From NCBI GenBank assembly GCA_944415425.1, contig CALYBP010000009.1, positions 1-42,799 on the forward strand: a stretch of DNA of 42,799 nucleotides, given 5' to 3'. Position 1 is the stretch's first letter. Each line of letters opens with the position of its first letter. A program made the translations under genes and the position numbers. This document shows, in pieces, positions 9,009 through 18,500 of the stretch. This stretch comes from an uncultured Ruminococcus sp. Lineage in GTDB: Bacteria; Bacillota; Clostridia; Oscillospirales; Acutalibacteraceae. The notes beneath the pieces are model-generated. The model saw only the letters and a program-made list of their open reading frames with translations. It made no database searches and had not been told where the DNA came from.

Positions 9009-9873
9009 AATAAAAAATATCAGCAAAACATATAAAAAGGGAACGGTAAAGGCGCTTGATAATTTTTCCGTAACCCTGACCTCGGGAGTGTACGGCTTGC
9101 TCGGACCGAACGGAGCGGGCAAAAGTACGCTTATGAACATCGTCACCGATAACCTAAATCCCGACTGCGGAGAAGTGCTGTATGACGGCGTGAACATCAA
9201 AAAGCTCGGCAAAAGCTACCGTTCCGTTTTGGGATATATGCCCCAGCAGCAGGGTCTTTATGACGATTTTACACTCAACCGCTTTTTGTGGTATATGGCG
9301 GCGTTAAAGGGTCTGAAAAAGAAAGAAGCAAAAGAGAAAATAACTTTTCTTCTTGAAACGGTCAATTTAACATCAGCGGCGCACAAAAAGCTCGGTTCGT
9401 TTTCGGGAGGTATGAAGCAGAGGGCACTTATTGCTCAGGCTCTTTTAAACGACCCAGAAATACTTATCCTTGATGAGCCGACGGCGGGGCTTGACCCGAA
9501 AGAGAGAATAAGAATCCGCAACTTCATAAGCGAAATTGCGGAAAATAAAATAGTATTAATTTCAACCCATGTCGTATCCGATATTGAGTTTATAGCAAAG
9601 GAGATAATACTGCTGAAAAGCGGCAAACTTGTGTTGCATAACACCTGCGAAAACCTGATAAAAGAGGTGGAGAACAAGGTGTATGAAATTGAAGCTGACC
9701 GAGAAAAATTAAAATATTATCAGGAAAATTACAGAGTGTCAAATCTGTATCATAGTGATGATAAAATCATTGTAAGGATAGTGACGGACAACAAGCCCGA
9801 AAACTGTAAGGCGGAAGCTGTAAAGCCGACGCTTGAGGACTTGTATCTTTACATATTTGAAAGCGGTATGTAG
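8995..9873 (+). CDS. ABC transporter ATP-binding protein
   Basis: A 292-residue cytoplasmic ATPase that powers the adjacent permease. Walker A GPNGAGKST is at 37-45, the Q-loop glutamines at 84-86, the signature FSGGM at 136-140, Walker B LILDEP at 157-162 with the D-loop following, and the H-loop His at 192. It is of the ABC-2 (CcmA-like) exporter class. GGAGG lies seven bases before the ATG inside the permease gene. The C-terminal tail (about 215-292) is a short regulatory extension ending in IFESGM, the same ending kept in the broken copy at 3768-3956. As the only intact ATPase here it may serve both permeases. Confidence 0.92.
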   Translation: MPTLEIKNISKTYKKGTVKALDNFSVTLTSGVYGLLGPNGAGKSTLMNIVTDNLNPDCGEVLYDGVNIKKLGKSYRSVLGYMPQQQGLYDDFTLNRFLWYMAALKGLKKKEAKEKITFLLETVNLTSAAHKKLGSFSGGMKQRALIAQALLNDPEILILDEPTAGLDPKERIRIRNFISEIAENKIVLISTHVVSDIEFIAKEIILLKSGKLVLHNTCENLIKEVENKVYEIEADREKLKYYQENYRVSNLYHSDDKIIVRIVTDNKPENCKAEAVKPTLEDLYLYIFESGM

Positions 9874-9991
9874 GGTTCAAATATGTAAAGCATTACTTTA
9901 ATGTGTTTTCTGACAACTTTGATATACCCAGCATTATAACAATAAAATGATGTAATAAATTAACTATTATTGTGTTGCAAAAGTACGTATA

Positions 9992-12900
9992 TCAGCCTGC
10001 CGCCGAGCCGTCAAGCGAATCAATCAATCCCGCCAAGTATTTTTGAATGTCCGTTGCGTTATTTACGGTGATGACAGAATATGCGTCGCACACAATGGCG
10101 TTGCAGCGGGCAACCGCGTCAAGCTCTGCTTGATTTGTGAGCCATTTGTTAATTTCGGTTGCGTCTAAAATATTTACAACGCCGTCGAGATTTACATCGC
10201 CCTTAATAAACACACCGTAATCAAACAGCTCGCTTGTGTTTAAAGGTTCACTTATTGATATATCAACAAATTTAAGGCCGCTGCCGCTTGCATATGCTTC
10301 GGCGGCGGTTTTACCGTATCCGTTTATTACAAAACCGGGGATATAAACCGTCTTGTAGTCAAGCTCGCTTTGCCCCGTACAGGCAAATGCGTTTTCGCCG
10401 ATAGTTTCAATGTTTTTGCCGAGGGTGACGCTTTTAAATGAGCATTGCGAAAACGCATTATCACCGATTTCTCTAAGACTGTCGGGAAGAGCAGGGGAAG
10501 CAAGAGATTGGCAGCCGGCAAAACAGTTGTCGCCTATGTATTCCAGGCAGTTTCCGAATTCTATTTCGCTTAAATTAATGCAGCCGAAAAAAGCATATGG
10601 CATAATTGATGTCAGAGAATCGGGGAGCGATACTTTTGAAAGCGCAGGGCAGCTTTCAAATGCCGAATTTTCTATTGTATTTACACCCTCATTTATATTT
10701 AAGGATTTAAGTGAGGGCATATCTGAAAAAATTCCGTAAGGTACGGTATTTATTGTTCCCGGGAATGAAATCGAAGTTATATTTTCACGGTTTTGGAAGC
10801 CGTCTGAAAAATATTGCGAAAATCCTACTATCGGATTACCGAAAAGCTCTGCGGGTATCACCATATCACCGTCTGTTCCGCTGTACCCTGTCAGCAAAAG
10901 CTCACGGGTTTCAATATCACCTTTAACGCTATAATCAATATCAGAAGCGTTTTCGTACGTCAGCTCAACATAAACATCTCCGCTTTCAGCGTTTACCCTG
11001 TATGTGTTTTCGTCTTTATTTAAAGTCGCTTCTTCTGACTTTGCGTCTGTAATTGTACCGATGAAGCTTTCGATTACACAACTGTTTTCATCAAGCGTAA
11101 TTATCGGTGCAAACTCATAGCCGTAGTTTTGAGAGTACACCGAAACGGTACAATCACCGTTTGTAACGATGTTTGATGAGCAAAGTTTTGAATCTGACAA
11201 ATCGCAGTTAAGAGGGTTGCTTTCATAATCTCCTATCACAAAAGCCCCGGCGCCGAAGTTACCGTATATTTCACAGCCGCTTACAACACAGTTTTTTATG
11301 GCGGTGTTATATGGGCTTGCGAACAAAGCGGCTGACTGAATATCAGACTTTATCTTAGAATTTATTACACGGCAGTTCTCTATATTTGAGTCCGTGCTTA
11401 TGTTTGAAATAATCGACGCCGAGCTTTCGGAGTTTATTGTGCAGTCGGAAAAAGTAACATTTTTTACAACTGCATTGTTCATTCGTCCGAATATTCCGCA
11501 CTGACCGTACAAATTGCCGTTAATGATAAAATTACTCATAGTATGACCGTTTCCGTCAAATATACCCGAAAAGTCCGTATATGTGTAAATTGTGTTTATC
11601 GTATTACCGCCGAAGTCTATGTCTGAGCCGAGTATAATCCTTTTTATATTCCCGTCCTTTTTGTTTTCGATTTTGTCGTAAAGTGCGTTGTAATCGTCGG
11701 CTGAATTGATTGTAAATGTGTAGTCTGTAATTTTTGATACAATTCTATTGAGCAGACAAACCGCATTGTCAACACGGTTTTGAGAAACGCTGTCGTCGCT
11801 GAAAACGGAGCGTGAGCATTGAAGCTGATTTGCAAGCTCCGTTATAAACTCGTCATCTATGCATTCATCGGGGTTTACAGCCTCGGCTTTTTTGATTGCC
11901 TTTTCAAGGCTTGATTTATCGGTTCCGTCTGAGTTTGAGGTGTAGGCTTTAATCGCGGCGTAACTGTAATCGGAATCATCCGCAACATCTTTCCACTCGC
12001 CGTTATCGGTCATATAAAAGCTAAGATTTAAAAAATCTCTGCCGCCGTCGCTTTTAAAGTTGAGCTGAAGCTGTGATTTTTGATTTATGACAACAGAAAA
12101 CTTATCCCCTTTAAACAGATTTATTTCTTCGGGACAGTCAATGCAGTGAACGCCTGTAAAGTCTGTTAGTATATCAAACGAAGAGAGAAGCGCGCCGTCG
12201 GTCGGAGTGGAAAAATCGTCGTTTAACCTGTATATTTCAACTTTTGCGTCCGATGCTCCGAGTGAGGCAAAGCAAATCTGTTTCAGCGTTTCGTTTGACT
12301 TTGCAGTAAACACATTGGCGGCAGAGCTTACGTCAAGAGAGTAATCATATGTAATTTGGTGCTGGTAAATATTATCAAATTCATCAACGCTCTGCATACG
12401 GAAATTTGAAACTCCCAGCGTATCGGTTTCATACGACATCCAAAAATATCCCTCATATCCTTCGCTTGTGCTTCCGCTGTTTTCGCCCCAACTGTTTTTG
12501 CACAGCCACGCGCCGTCATTTTGAGGCTGCATATCGGGATTGAAATTATTTTTGCTGAAGCTGTCGTCCCAGCCGACAATGGCAACAACATGACTTTGCT
12601 CAAATTCACCGTAAATGGGAGTGCCGTTGTCGTAGTAGGCTTCCATTCCGTCAACGGTATAGGTGTTAGAGCTAAAACAGTTATATGTAACCGTTACTGC
12701 TCCGTTTTCGATTATCGACTTTTTGATTATATCTTCATCATAAGTGAGCTCGTTATAATCTTTCAGCCTGTAATCCGAATAATAACGCAGAGCTTCGCTG
12801 CAGCCTTTATCCCACTCATCATACGGCAAAAGACTTTCAGGATAAGCTCCGTAGCCGGATGCAAGACTGTCGGCAACATACTGCGTAAATCCGCCGTTTG

Positions 12901-13378
12901 CGCCCTTTGAGGGGTCTTTTTTGTAATCGTCATACAGAACAGACTTTTCATCATCAATGTTTGTGTGAAAATACCATGCGTTTCCCGCTTCGGACAGGTC
13001 AAGATTCAGGTTGGGATTTTCACCTGCTTTTTTAGCAAGATCGGGCTGTGAAAGTATGTTTGATTCCATAGACGCCGTTGCGGCAAAATCCCAGCACAAG
13101 CCCTGTGTGCCTTGATTTTTGACGGAAGTTACTCTGTCAAAGCTGCGCAGGTCGTAGCTTTCGGGAAAAGTGCTTTCGTCAACTTTTATGTCGTTATTGA
13201 GATTCGTGATGTCAATTTCGTTTCCCGAATCATCATAATAAGTCTTTAAATTGTTTTGCTGTACAATTTGTATGTAACCGGTATTACCATCTTTGTTTGC
13301 ACTATCAGCAAACGCCGTAGCGGTTGCGCCGACTGCAAGCAAGACGCAAATAATAAGCGATAAAGCTTTTTTGCCCAT
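9992..13378 (-). CDS. Secreted papain-like peptidase with LRR repeats and dockerin
   Basis: An 1128-residue secreted modular protein. Signal peptide 1-24 (ends AFA-D). Residues about 75-320 are a C1A papain-like peptidase: catalytic Cys95 in GLCWDFA, His263 in SHVVAIVGW, Asn295 in CKNSWG. A beta-rich lectin-like domain (about 330-450) follows, then a segment of short beta repeats (about 560-760) like right-handed helix or GLUG-type repeats, then BspA-type leucine-rich repeats (about 850-1030). The C-terminus (1060-1125) is a type I dockerin: its first repeat, GDVNLDGVVNILDATEINKW, is canonical, while the second (around DAYSVITVNNATD) has a weakened calcium loop. The ribosome site AAAGGAG lies just before the start. 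It probably attaches to a cohesin scaffold, so proteolysis would be part of a cellulosome-like surface complex. Confidence 0.9.
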   Translation of the reverse strand: MGKKALSLIICVLLAVGATATAFADSANKDGNTGYIQIVQQNNLKTYYDDSGNEIDITNLNNDIKVDESTFPESYDLRSFDRVTSVKNQGTQGLCWDFAATASMESNILSQPDLAKKAGENPNLNLDLSEAGNAWYFHTNIDDEKSVLYDDYKKDPSKGANGGFTQYVADSLASGYGAYPESLLPYDEWDKGCSEALRYYSDYRLKDYNELTYDEDIIKKSIIENGAVTVTYNCFSSNTYTVDGMEAYYDNGTPIYGEFEQSHVVAIVGWDDSFSKNNFNPDMQPQNDGAWLCKNSWGENSGSTSEGYEGYFWMSYETDTLGVSNFRMQSVDEFDNIYQHQITYDYSLDVSSAANVFTAKSNETLKQICFASLGASDAKVEIYRLNDDFSTPTDGALLSSFDILTDFTGVHCIDCPEEINLFKGDKFSVVINQKSQLQLNFKSDGGRDFLNLSFYMTDNGEWKDVADDSDYSYAAIKAYTSNSDGTDKSSLEKAIKKAEAVNPDECIDDEFITELANQLQCSRSVFSDDSVSQNRVDNAVCLLNRIVSKITDYTFTINSADDYNALYDKIENKKDGNIKRIILGSDIDFGGNTINTIYTYTDFSGIFDGNGHTMSNFIINGNLYGQCGIFGRMNNAVVKNVTFSDCTINSESSASIISNISTDSNIENCRVINSKIKSDIQSAALFASPYNTAIKNCVVSGCEIYGNFGAGAFVIGDYESNPLNCDLSDSKLCSSNIVTNGDCTVSVYSQNYGYEFAPIITLDENSCVIESFIGTITDAKSEEATLNKDENTYRVNAESGDVYVELTYENASDIDYSVKGDIETRELLLTGYSGTDGDMVIPAELFGNPIVGFSQYFSDGFQNRENITSISFPGTINTVPYGIFSDMPSLKSLNINEGVNTIENSAFESCPALSKVSLPDSLTSIMPYAFFGCINLSEIEFGNCLEYIGDNCFAGCQSLASPALPDSLREIGDNAFSQCSFKSVTLGKNIETIGENAFACTGQSELDYKTVYIPGFVINGYGKTAAEAYASGSGLKFVDISISEPLNTSELFDYGVFIKGDVNLDGVVNILDATEINKWLTNQAELDAVARCNAIVCDAYSVITVNNATDIQKYLAGLIDSLDGSAAG

Positions 13379-13528
13379 AATATCTCCTTTTGCTTCTGCA
13401 CAAATACATCAAATGAGTTTGCGTATCCGTATTATATAATTTATTTTCTGCCTTAAGCTCAACTATAAATTAAACACAATAAAAAGTCAACTGATTTTGC
13501 GGCAAAATGAGATAATAAATAATAATTC

Positions 13529-13557
13529 TTGATTTTATTATTTTCGTATGATAAAAT
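13529..13557 (+). promoter_or_regulatory. Promoter for ilvD
   Basis: TTGATT (13529-13534) and TAAAAT (13552-13557) are separated by 17 bases, about 50 bases before the ilvD start. No T-box, branched-chain attenuator or other leader structure is visible in the short leader. Confidence 0.6.
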
Positions 13558-13609
13558 TATTAGGCATAGATGCAAAAATTAAGTTAATAAACCGAAAGGA
13601 TTGATTATA

Positions 13610-15268
13610 ATGAAAAGTTCAGTATTAAAGGACGGAATCAATGCCGCTCCTCAGCGTACCCTTCTGCACGCTTTGGGACTTACGGACGAAGAAATCAAAA
13701 AGCCGCTTATCGGTATCGTAAGCTCAAAAAACGATATAGTTCCCGGACATACAAACCTTGACAAAATTGTCGAGGCAGTAAAAATGGGCGTTGCCCTTGC
13801 AGGCGGCGTACCGATAGTATTTCCCGCAATCGCAGTATGCGACGGTATAGCTATGGGACACGAGGGCATGAAATATTCTCTTGTAACCCGTGAGCTTATT
13901 GCTGATTCAACGGAAGCTATGGCTAAAGCACATGCTTTTGACGGACTTGTAATGGTTCCTAACTGCGACAAAAATGTTCCCGGACTTCTTATGGCGGCTG
14001 CAAGACTCAATATACCGTCTATATTTGTCAGCGGCGGTGCTATGCTCGCAGGAAGAGTTGACGGAAAGAAAATAAGCTATTCAACTGTTTCCGAAGCAGT
14101 TTCTCGCTATAAGGTCGGAGAAATTGACGATGAAAAGCTCGGTGAGTACGAAAACAACGCTTGTCCTACCTGCGGTTCATGTTCCGGTATGTTTACCGCA
14201 AATTCAATGAACTGCCTTACCGAGGTTATCGGTATGGGACTTAAAGGCAACGGAACAATTCCTGCTGTTTATTCGCAGCGTCTTCAGCTTGCAAAGCACG
14301 CAGGTATGCAGATTATGGAGCTTGTTAAGAATAACATCCGTCCCCGTGATATTATGACGGAGGAAGCGTTCAAGAACGCTCTTACTGTTGATATGGCTCT
14401 TGGTTGCTCAACAAATACAATGCTTCATCTTCCTGCCATTGCTCACGAGTGCGGAATTAATATTGACCTTGACATTGCAAACGGAATATCCGCAAAAACT
14501 CCTAACCTTTGTCACCTCGCTCCTGCGGGCGACCATTTTATCGAGGACCTTAACGAGGCGGGCGGAGTTTACGCCGTTATGCATGAGCTTTCAAAGCTTG
14601 GTTTGCTCAATACTTCAATTCTCACCTGTACAGGTAAGACGGTAGGAGAAAACATTGAGGGCTGTGAAATTAAAAACACGGAAGTCATCAGAACTGTTGA
14701 GAATCCGTACAGCAAAACGGGCGGCATCGCAGTATTAAAGGGCAACCTTGCTCCCGACGGCTGTGTTGTTAAGCGAAGCGCCGTTGCTGAAGAAATGATG
14801 CATCACAAGGGCTTTGCAAGGGTGTTTGACTGTGAAGAAGATGCGCTCAACGCAATTTACGGCGGAAAAATCAACCCCGGCGATGTTGTCGTTATAAGAT
14901 ATGAAGGTCCTAAGGGCGGACCGGGAATGAGAGAAATGCTCAATCCTACATCTGCAATTATGGGAAGCGGACTCGGAAACTGCGTTGCGCTGATAACCGA
15001 CGGTCGTTTTTCGGGCGCTACGAGAGGAGCCGCAATCGGCCATGTATCCCCTGAGGCTGCCGTAGGCGGTCCCATAGCTCTTGTTGAAGAGGGAGACACA
15101 ATTGAGATCGACATTCCCGCAAACACAATAAATGTTCTTGTATCGGACGAAGAGCTTGCAAAGAGAAAGGCGGCTTGGACTCCCCGTCAGCCGAGAATTA
15201 CATCAGGCTACCTCTCACGCTACGCAAAGCTTGTTTCATCAGGCGCTCAGGGAGCAGTACTTGAGTAA
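13610..15268 (+). CDS. ilvD: Dihydroxy-acid dehydratase
   Basis: Converts 2,3-dihydroxy-3-methylbutanoate and its methylpentanoate homologue to 2-oxo acids, the third common step of valine and isoleucine synthesis, in the cytoplasm with an Fe-S cluster. The 552 residues match the family length. Cluster and metal motifs are visible: Cys119 in PNCDKN and Cys188 in CPTCGSCSG. The PGH at about 45-47 stands where some members have PCN, which I take to indicate the oxygen-sensitive [4Fe-4S] type (inference). The ATG at 13610 is preferred over the in-frame TTG at 13601, since AAAGGA sits ten bases upstream of it. The gene stands alone, with a promoter before it and a strong terminator after it; no other ilv genes are in the window. 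Confidence 0.97.
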   Translation: MKSSVLKDGINAAPQRTLLHALGLTDEEIKKPLIGIVSSKNDIVPGHTNLDKIVEAVKMGVALAGGVPIVFPAIAVCDGIAMGHEGMKYSLVTRELIADSTEAMAKAHAFDGLVMVPNCDKNVPGLLMAAARLNIPSIFVSGGAMLAGRVDGKKISYSTVSEAVSRYKVGEIDDEKLGEYENNACPTCGSCSGMFTANSMNCLTEVIGMGLKGNGTIPAVYSQRLQLAKHAGMQIMELVKNNIRPRDIMTEEAFKNALTVDMALGCSTNTMLHLPAIAHECGINIDLDIANGISAKTPNLCHLAPAGDHFIEDLNEAGGVYAVMHELSKLGLLNTSILTCTGKTVGENIEGCEIKNTEVIRTVENPYSKTGGIAVLKGNLAPDGCVVKRSAVAEEMMHHKGFARVFDCEEDALNAIYGGKINPGDVVVIRYEGPKGGPGMREMLNPTSAIMGSGLGNCVALITDGRFSGATRGAAIGHVSPEAAVGGPIALVEEGDTIEIDIPANTINVLVSDEELAKRKAAWTPRQPRITSGYLSRYAKLVSSGAQGAVLE

Positions 15269-15364
15269 TTCGGCAAATGAACTTAGCCGTAATAATGCAC
15301 AAAATATGATGTGTATTTTTATGCTTTTTAAATTAATGATTTTTTAAAATAAAGCAATATGCAC

Positions 15365-15405
15365 AATTCACCCTTTGCTTAATTGGGCAAAGGGTGAATT
15401 TTTTT
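15365..15405 (+). terminator. Strong rho-independent terminator of ilvD
   Basis: A perfect 14-base-pair stem, AATTCACCCTTTGC (15365-15378) with GCAAAGGGTGAATT (15387-15400), is followed directly by a run of T. Confidence 0.93.
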
Positions 15406-15422
15406 ATTTTGTTCATTTTCGG

Positions 15423-15451
15423 TTGTTTATTTTATACAAATATGATATAAT
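15423..15451 (+). promoter_or_regulatory. Promoter for the EF-G-like gene
   Basis: TTGTTT (15423-15428) and a perfect TATAAT (15446-15451) with a 17-base spacer, just after the ilvD terminator. It leaves a leader of about 77 bases. Confidence 0.6.
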
Positions 15452-15534
15452 AATTTGGAATTAGTTTATACAATTAGTGAAATTGATATATTTATGTCGA
15501 ATTTACATATTGGAAAACGAAAGGAGTTTTATTT

Positions 15535-17607
15535 TTGAAACAATACGATGCTAAAAAAATATTAAATATTGCGCTTGCGGGACACAGCGGATGCGGAAAA
15601 ACCTCTGTTGCCGAATCTATCCTTTACCTTTCAAAGGTCAGCGACCGATTAGGAAAGATTGCCGATGGCAACACGGTGCTTGATTTTGACTCGGAGGAAA
15701 TCAAAAGACAGGTTTCCGTAATGACCGCAGTTGCCCCCGTTGAGTGGAAAAATACAAAAATAAATCTTATTGACACTCCTGGTCTTTTTGATTTTGCCGG
15801 AGGAGTCGCAGAGGGTATGCGTGCCGCCGACACGGCGCTGATTGTCGTATCCGGCAAGGACGGGGTAAATGTCGGCACCGAAAAGGCGGTAGAAGCCGCA
15901 AACAAGGCAGGCCTTACAAAGGTGTTTTTTGTAAACGGACTTTGCGACGAGGACGCGCGCTTTTACAGAGTTTTTGAGAATCTCAAAGCAACATTCGGAC
16001 CTTCCGTATGTCCTGTTGTTGTTCCGTATATTGTTGACGGGCAGGCTAATACATATGTAAATCTGTTTGATTACAAAGCATATGAATATTCATCTGACGG
16101 TTCGGTAAAGCCGACGGCGCTTCCCGATATGGGAAATCGTCTTGAGGGCTTGAGAGAAGCTATCAAGGAGGCCGTTGCCGAAACAAGCGAGGAGCTTCTT
16201 GATAAATTTATTATGGGCGAGGAGTTTACTCCCGAAGAAATAATCCTCGGCGTAAGCCAGGGCGTAAAGGACGGTACGATATGTCCCGTGTTCTGCGGCG
16301 ATGCTCACAACACCTTTGCAATAGATCAGCTCTTGAACAGCCTTATATGGCTTGCTCCGTCGGCTGCCGACAAGAGCGCAGAAATCGGAGTTGATATTGA
16401 CGGAGAACCCGTAGAGGTGTCCGTAAACGAAAGCGGAGCAGCGGCTGCCATTGTGTTTAAAACAATAGCCGATCCGTTTATCGGCAGACTTTCATATGTA
16501 AAGGTTGTATCAGGCAAGATTTCTTCCGATACGCCTCTTATAAATATGCGCACGGGCACTCAGGAGAGAATAACAAAGGTGCTTACCGTGTGCGGAAAAA
16601 AGCAGGTTGAAACCGATTATATCGGTGCGGGCGACATCGGAGCAATACCAAAGCTTGCATCAACAAAAACAGGCGATACACTCTGTTCACCGCTGCGCAA
16701 AGTTGTGCTTGACGGAATAGACTATCCCGTTTCCTCCTATACTATGGCTGTATATCCTGCTAAAAAAGGTGACGAAGATAAGGTCGCTCAGGCAATGGCA
16801 AAGCTGTGTGATGAGGATCCGACAATTAAATTTACAACTAATCACGAAACGCACGAAATGCTCGTTTCGGGACTCGGTGAACAGCACCTCGATGTAGTTA
16901 TTTCAAGATTAAAATCAAAATATAATGTTGACGCGTCATTGCAGAAGCCGAAAATTGCGTACAGGGAAACAATCCGCAAAAAGGTGTCGGCTCAGGGCAG
17001 ATACAAAAAGCAGTCGGGCGGACACGGTCAGTTCGGCGATGTTTGGATTGAGTTTGAGCCGTGGGAAACAGACGGACTTGAGTTTGCCGAGCGCGTTGTC
17101 GGCGGCGCCGTTCCAAAAAACTTTTTCCCCGCAGTCGAAAAGGGCCTTCGCGAGTCTATCAAAAAAGGCGTGCTTGCGGGTTATCCGACTGTCGGAATAA
17201 AGGCAACGCTTTATGACGGTTCGTATCATCCGGTAGATTCATCGGAAATGTCGTTTAAAACAGCTGCGAGCCTTGCATATAAAAACGGTATACCGAATGC
17301 GTCACCTACGCTTTTGGAACCTATCGGAAGTCTCAAAGCCTGTGTTCCCGATGCAAATATGGGAGATGTAATGGGCGAAGTCAACAAGCGCAGAGGAAGA
17401 GTTCTGGGAATGTTCCCCGCCCAAAAGGGTATGCAGGTTGTCGAAGCCGAGGTTCCGATGGCTGAAATGTCCGACTTCTCCACGTTTATAAGGCAGATTA
17501 CTCAGGGAAGAGGTTCATTTGAGTTTAGTTTTGTACGCTATGAGGATGCGCCGGCAAATGTTGCTCAGAAAATAATCGAAAAGGCAAAGGCTGAAGCCGA
17601 AGAATAA
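15535..17607 (+). CDS. EF-G-like translational GTPase, divergent paralog
   Basis: A 690-residue protein with the five-domain layout of elongation factor G. The P-loop GHSGCGKT is at 16-23 and DTPG at 80-83; the domain IV region (around QSGGHGQFGDVWIEF) and domain V are well kept. Two G-domain features differ from true EF-G. Switch I reads KRQVSVMTA where EF-G has RGITI, so the magnesium-binding Thr is replaced by Ser, and the guanine-recognition NKxD motif is NGLCDED (from 134). It therefore belongs to the EF-G-like paralogs seen in Clostridia rather than the housekeeping factor. The role is unknown; a ribosome-associated or stress function is likely. The start is TTG, with AAAGGAG eight bases upstream. 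A monocistronic unit with its own promoter and terminator. Confidence 0.88.
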   Translation: MKQYDAKKILNIALAGHSGCGKTSVAESILYLSKVSDRLGKIADGNTVLDFDSEEIKRQVSVMTAVAPVEWKNTKINLIDTPGLFDFAGGVAEGMRAADTALIVVSGKDGVNVGTEKAVEAANKAGLTKVFFVNGLCDEDARFYRVFENLKATFGPSVCPVVVPYIVDGQANTYVNLFDYKAYEYSSDGSVKPTALPDMGNRLEGLREAIKEAVAETSEELLDKFIMGEEFTPEEIILGVSQGVKDGTICPVFCGDAHNTFAIDQLLNSLIWLAPSAADKSAEIGVDIDGEPVEVSVNESGAAAAIVFKTIADPFIGRLSYVKVVSGKISSDTPLINMRTGTQERITKVLTVCGKKQVETDYIGAGDIGAIPKLASTKTGDTLCSPLRKVVLDGIDYPVSSYTMAVYPAKKGDEDKVAQAMAKLCDEDPTIKFTTNHETHEMLVSGLGEQHLDVVISRLKSKYNVDASLQKPKIAYRETIRKKVSAQGRYKKQSGGHGQFGDVWIEFEPWETDGLEFAERVVGGAVPKNFFPAVEKGLRESIKKGVLAGYPTVGIKATLYDGSYHPVDSSEMSFKTAASLAYKNGIPNASPTLLEPIGSLKACVPDANMGDVMGEVNKRRGRVLGMFPAQKGMQVVEAEVPMAEMSDFSTFIRQITQGRGSFEFSFVRYEDAPANVAQKIIEKAKAEAEE

Positions 17608-17642
17608 ACTTTTTAATTGCAACAGCTATAAAAAATGAAATA

Positions 17643-17682
17643 ACCTCCTGCGGAAATCAAATTCTGCGGGAGGTATATTTTT
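17643..17682 (+). terminator. Terminator of the EF-G-like gene
   Basis: ACCTCCTGCGGAA (17643-17655) pairs with TTCTGCGGGAGGT (17662-17674) with two G-T wobbles, followed by a T-rich tail. It may also serve the regulator gene converging from the right. Confidence 0.85.
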
Positions 17683-17760
17683 GGCGATTTTAAGTTTTTA
17701 CGTTCGGCAGATTTTTTATTATAATAATCTAATATGAACGAATTTGACTATTGTTTTCTT

Positions 17761-18390
17761 TTACAGGAGCAGCGTTACCCTGCGCTTATCGTTTTTTATT
17801 ACGCCTTCCTCATTTAGCTTTTTAATTTCACGCATCATAGCGCTTCGGTCTACTCCGAGGTAGTCTGCGAGATCCGAAAACGGGAGCGGAATTACAAAAC
17901 TTTTGCTTTCCTGTTCAAGGCCTGCATATTCAAAAAACGACAAAAGCTTACTTCTGAGCGTTCTCTGTGACAATATATCAATATGTGTGAGCGATTTTCT
18001 TGCGGTTTGCATCATGAAATGGTCAATAAGTATAATATGTTTTTCACAGTTATTACGGCAGCAGGAAATAAGTTTTTTGTATTTTACAAAATCAACCGTG
18101 CACTTGGTTTTTGCGTAAACATAAAAAAGTTTATCATCGGTGTCCGGCAAAAAGTGCTTCCCGAACGCACATCCTCGCCCGTAATAATCAATAATTCTTC
18201 TCTGCTCCTCGGTATTTATTGTCAAAAGATATGCGGTTCCGCTTGTAATTATTCCAATTGTGTCATCTTCGGGTGAACATATTGTAATAATTTCACCCCT
18301 TTTGTACTCTCTCTCCGATGGGTTCAAGCACTCTTTAAGCCCCATTAATTCTGCGTTTGAGAGCTTTTTTTCAATTGGTATAAGATTCAT
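17761..18390 (-). CDS. Crp/Fnr-family transcriptional regulator
   Basis: A 209-residue regulator with an N-terminal cyclic-nucleotide-binding-like beta barrel (about 25-105), a dimer helix (about 113-135) and a C-terminal winged helix-turn-helix (about 165-205, with LADYLGVDRSAMMREIKKL as the helix-turn-helix). The start at 18390 is chosen because GGAGTGG precedes it and because the longer frame to 18471 would run across the predicted promoter. Seven Cys are present (21, 38, 74, 97, 110, 111, 115), with a CCxxxC group in the dimer helix region; an Fe-S or redox ligand is possible but not shown, and the Fnr N-terminal Cys pattern is absent. It is divergent from nrdDG and a palindrome lies in the shared gap, so it probably controls nrdDG and itself. 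Confidence 0.85.
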   Translation of the reverse strand: MNLIPIEKKLSNAELMGLKECLNPSEREYKRGEIITICSPEDDTIGIITSGTAYLLTINTEEQRRIIDYYGRGCAFGKHFLPDTDDKLFYVYAKTKCTVDFVKYKKLISCCRNNCEKHIILIDHFMMQTARKSLTHIDILSQRTLRSKLLSFFEYAGLEQESKSFVIPLPFSDLADYLGVDRSAMMREIKKLNEEGVIKNDKRRVTLLL

Positions 18391-18442
18391 TACAACCACT
18401 CCATAATGTGTGTCAAAATTTATTCTGCCACAATATATAGTT

Positions 18443-18471
18443 ATTATAACATATGATTGTTGCCTGCGCAA
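18443..18471 (-). promoter_or_regulatory. Promoter of the Crp/Fnr regulator gene
   Basis: On the minus strand TTGCGC (18471-18466) and a perfect TATAAT (18448-18443) have a 17-base spacer. The -35 box lies inside the right half of the palindrome at 18458-18473, so a bound regulator would block polymerase. Confidence 0.65.
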
Positions 18472-18473
18472 CA
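18458..18473. promoter_or_regulatory. Palindromic operator between regulator and nrdD
   Basis: A perfect inverted repeat TGTTGC-N4-GCAACA, with the half-site size and spacing expected for a Crp/Fnr-family dimer but a sequence unlike the classic Fnr or Crp sites. Its centre is at 18465.5. It overlaps the regulator's -35 box and lies about 41.5 bases before a transcription start predicted from the -10 box at 18495-18500. Confidence 0.6.
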
Positions 18474-18494
18474 GTATTTTTAAAAATTATAATG

Positions 18495-18500
18495 TATAAT
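18495..18500 (+). promoter_or_regulatory. Possible -10 box of nrdD
   Basis: A perfect TATAAT. No good -35 hexamer lies at the proper distance; the spot is occupied by the right part of the palindrome, as in activator-dependent class II promoters. A second TATAAT at 18488-18493 is an alternative. Confidence 0.5.

Noticed and set aside
9874..9991. Terminator between the ATPase and the peptidase gene
   Set aside because: Only a short TAAAG/CTTTA pairing without a T-run is seen, so no terminator is claimed.
13379..13609. T-box or branched-chain leader before ilvD
   Set aside because: The leader after the predicted promoter is only about 45 bases, with no terminator hairpin and no run of Leu/Val/Ile codons.
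18391..18471. Longer N-terminus for the Crp/Fnr regulator
   Set aside because: The extra 27 residues would be encoded across its own predicted promoter, and a good ribosome site precedes the Met at 18390.
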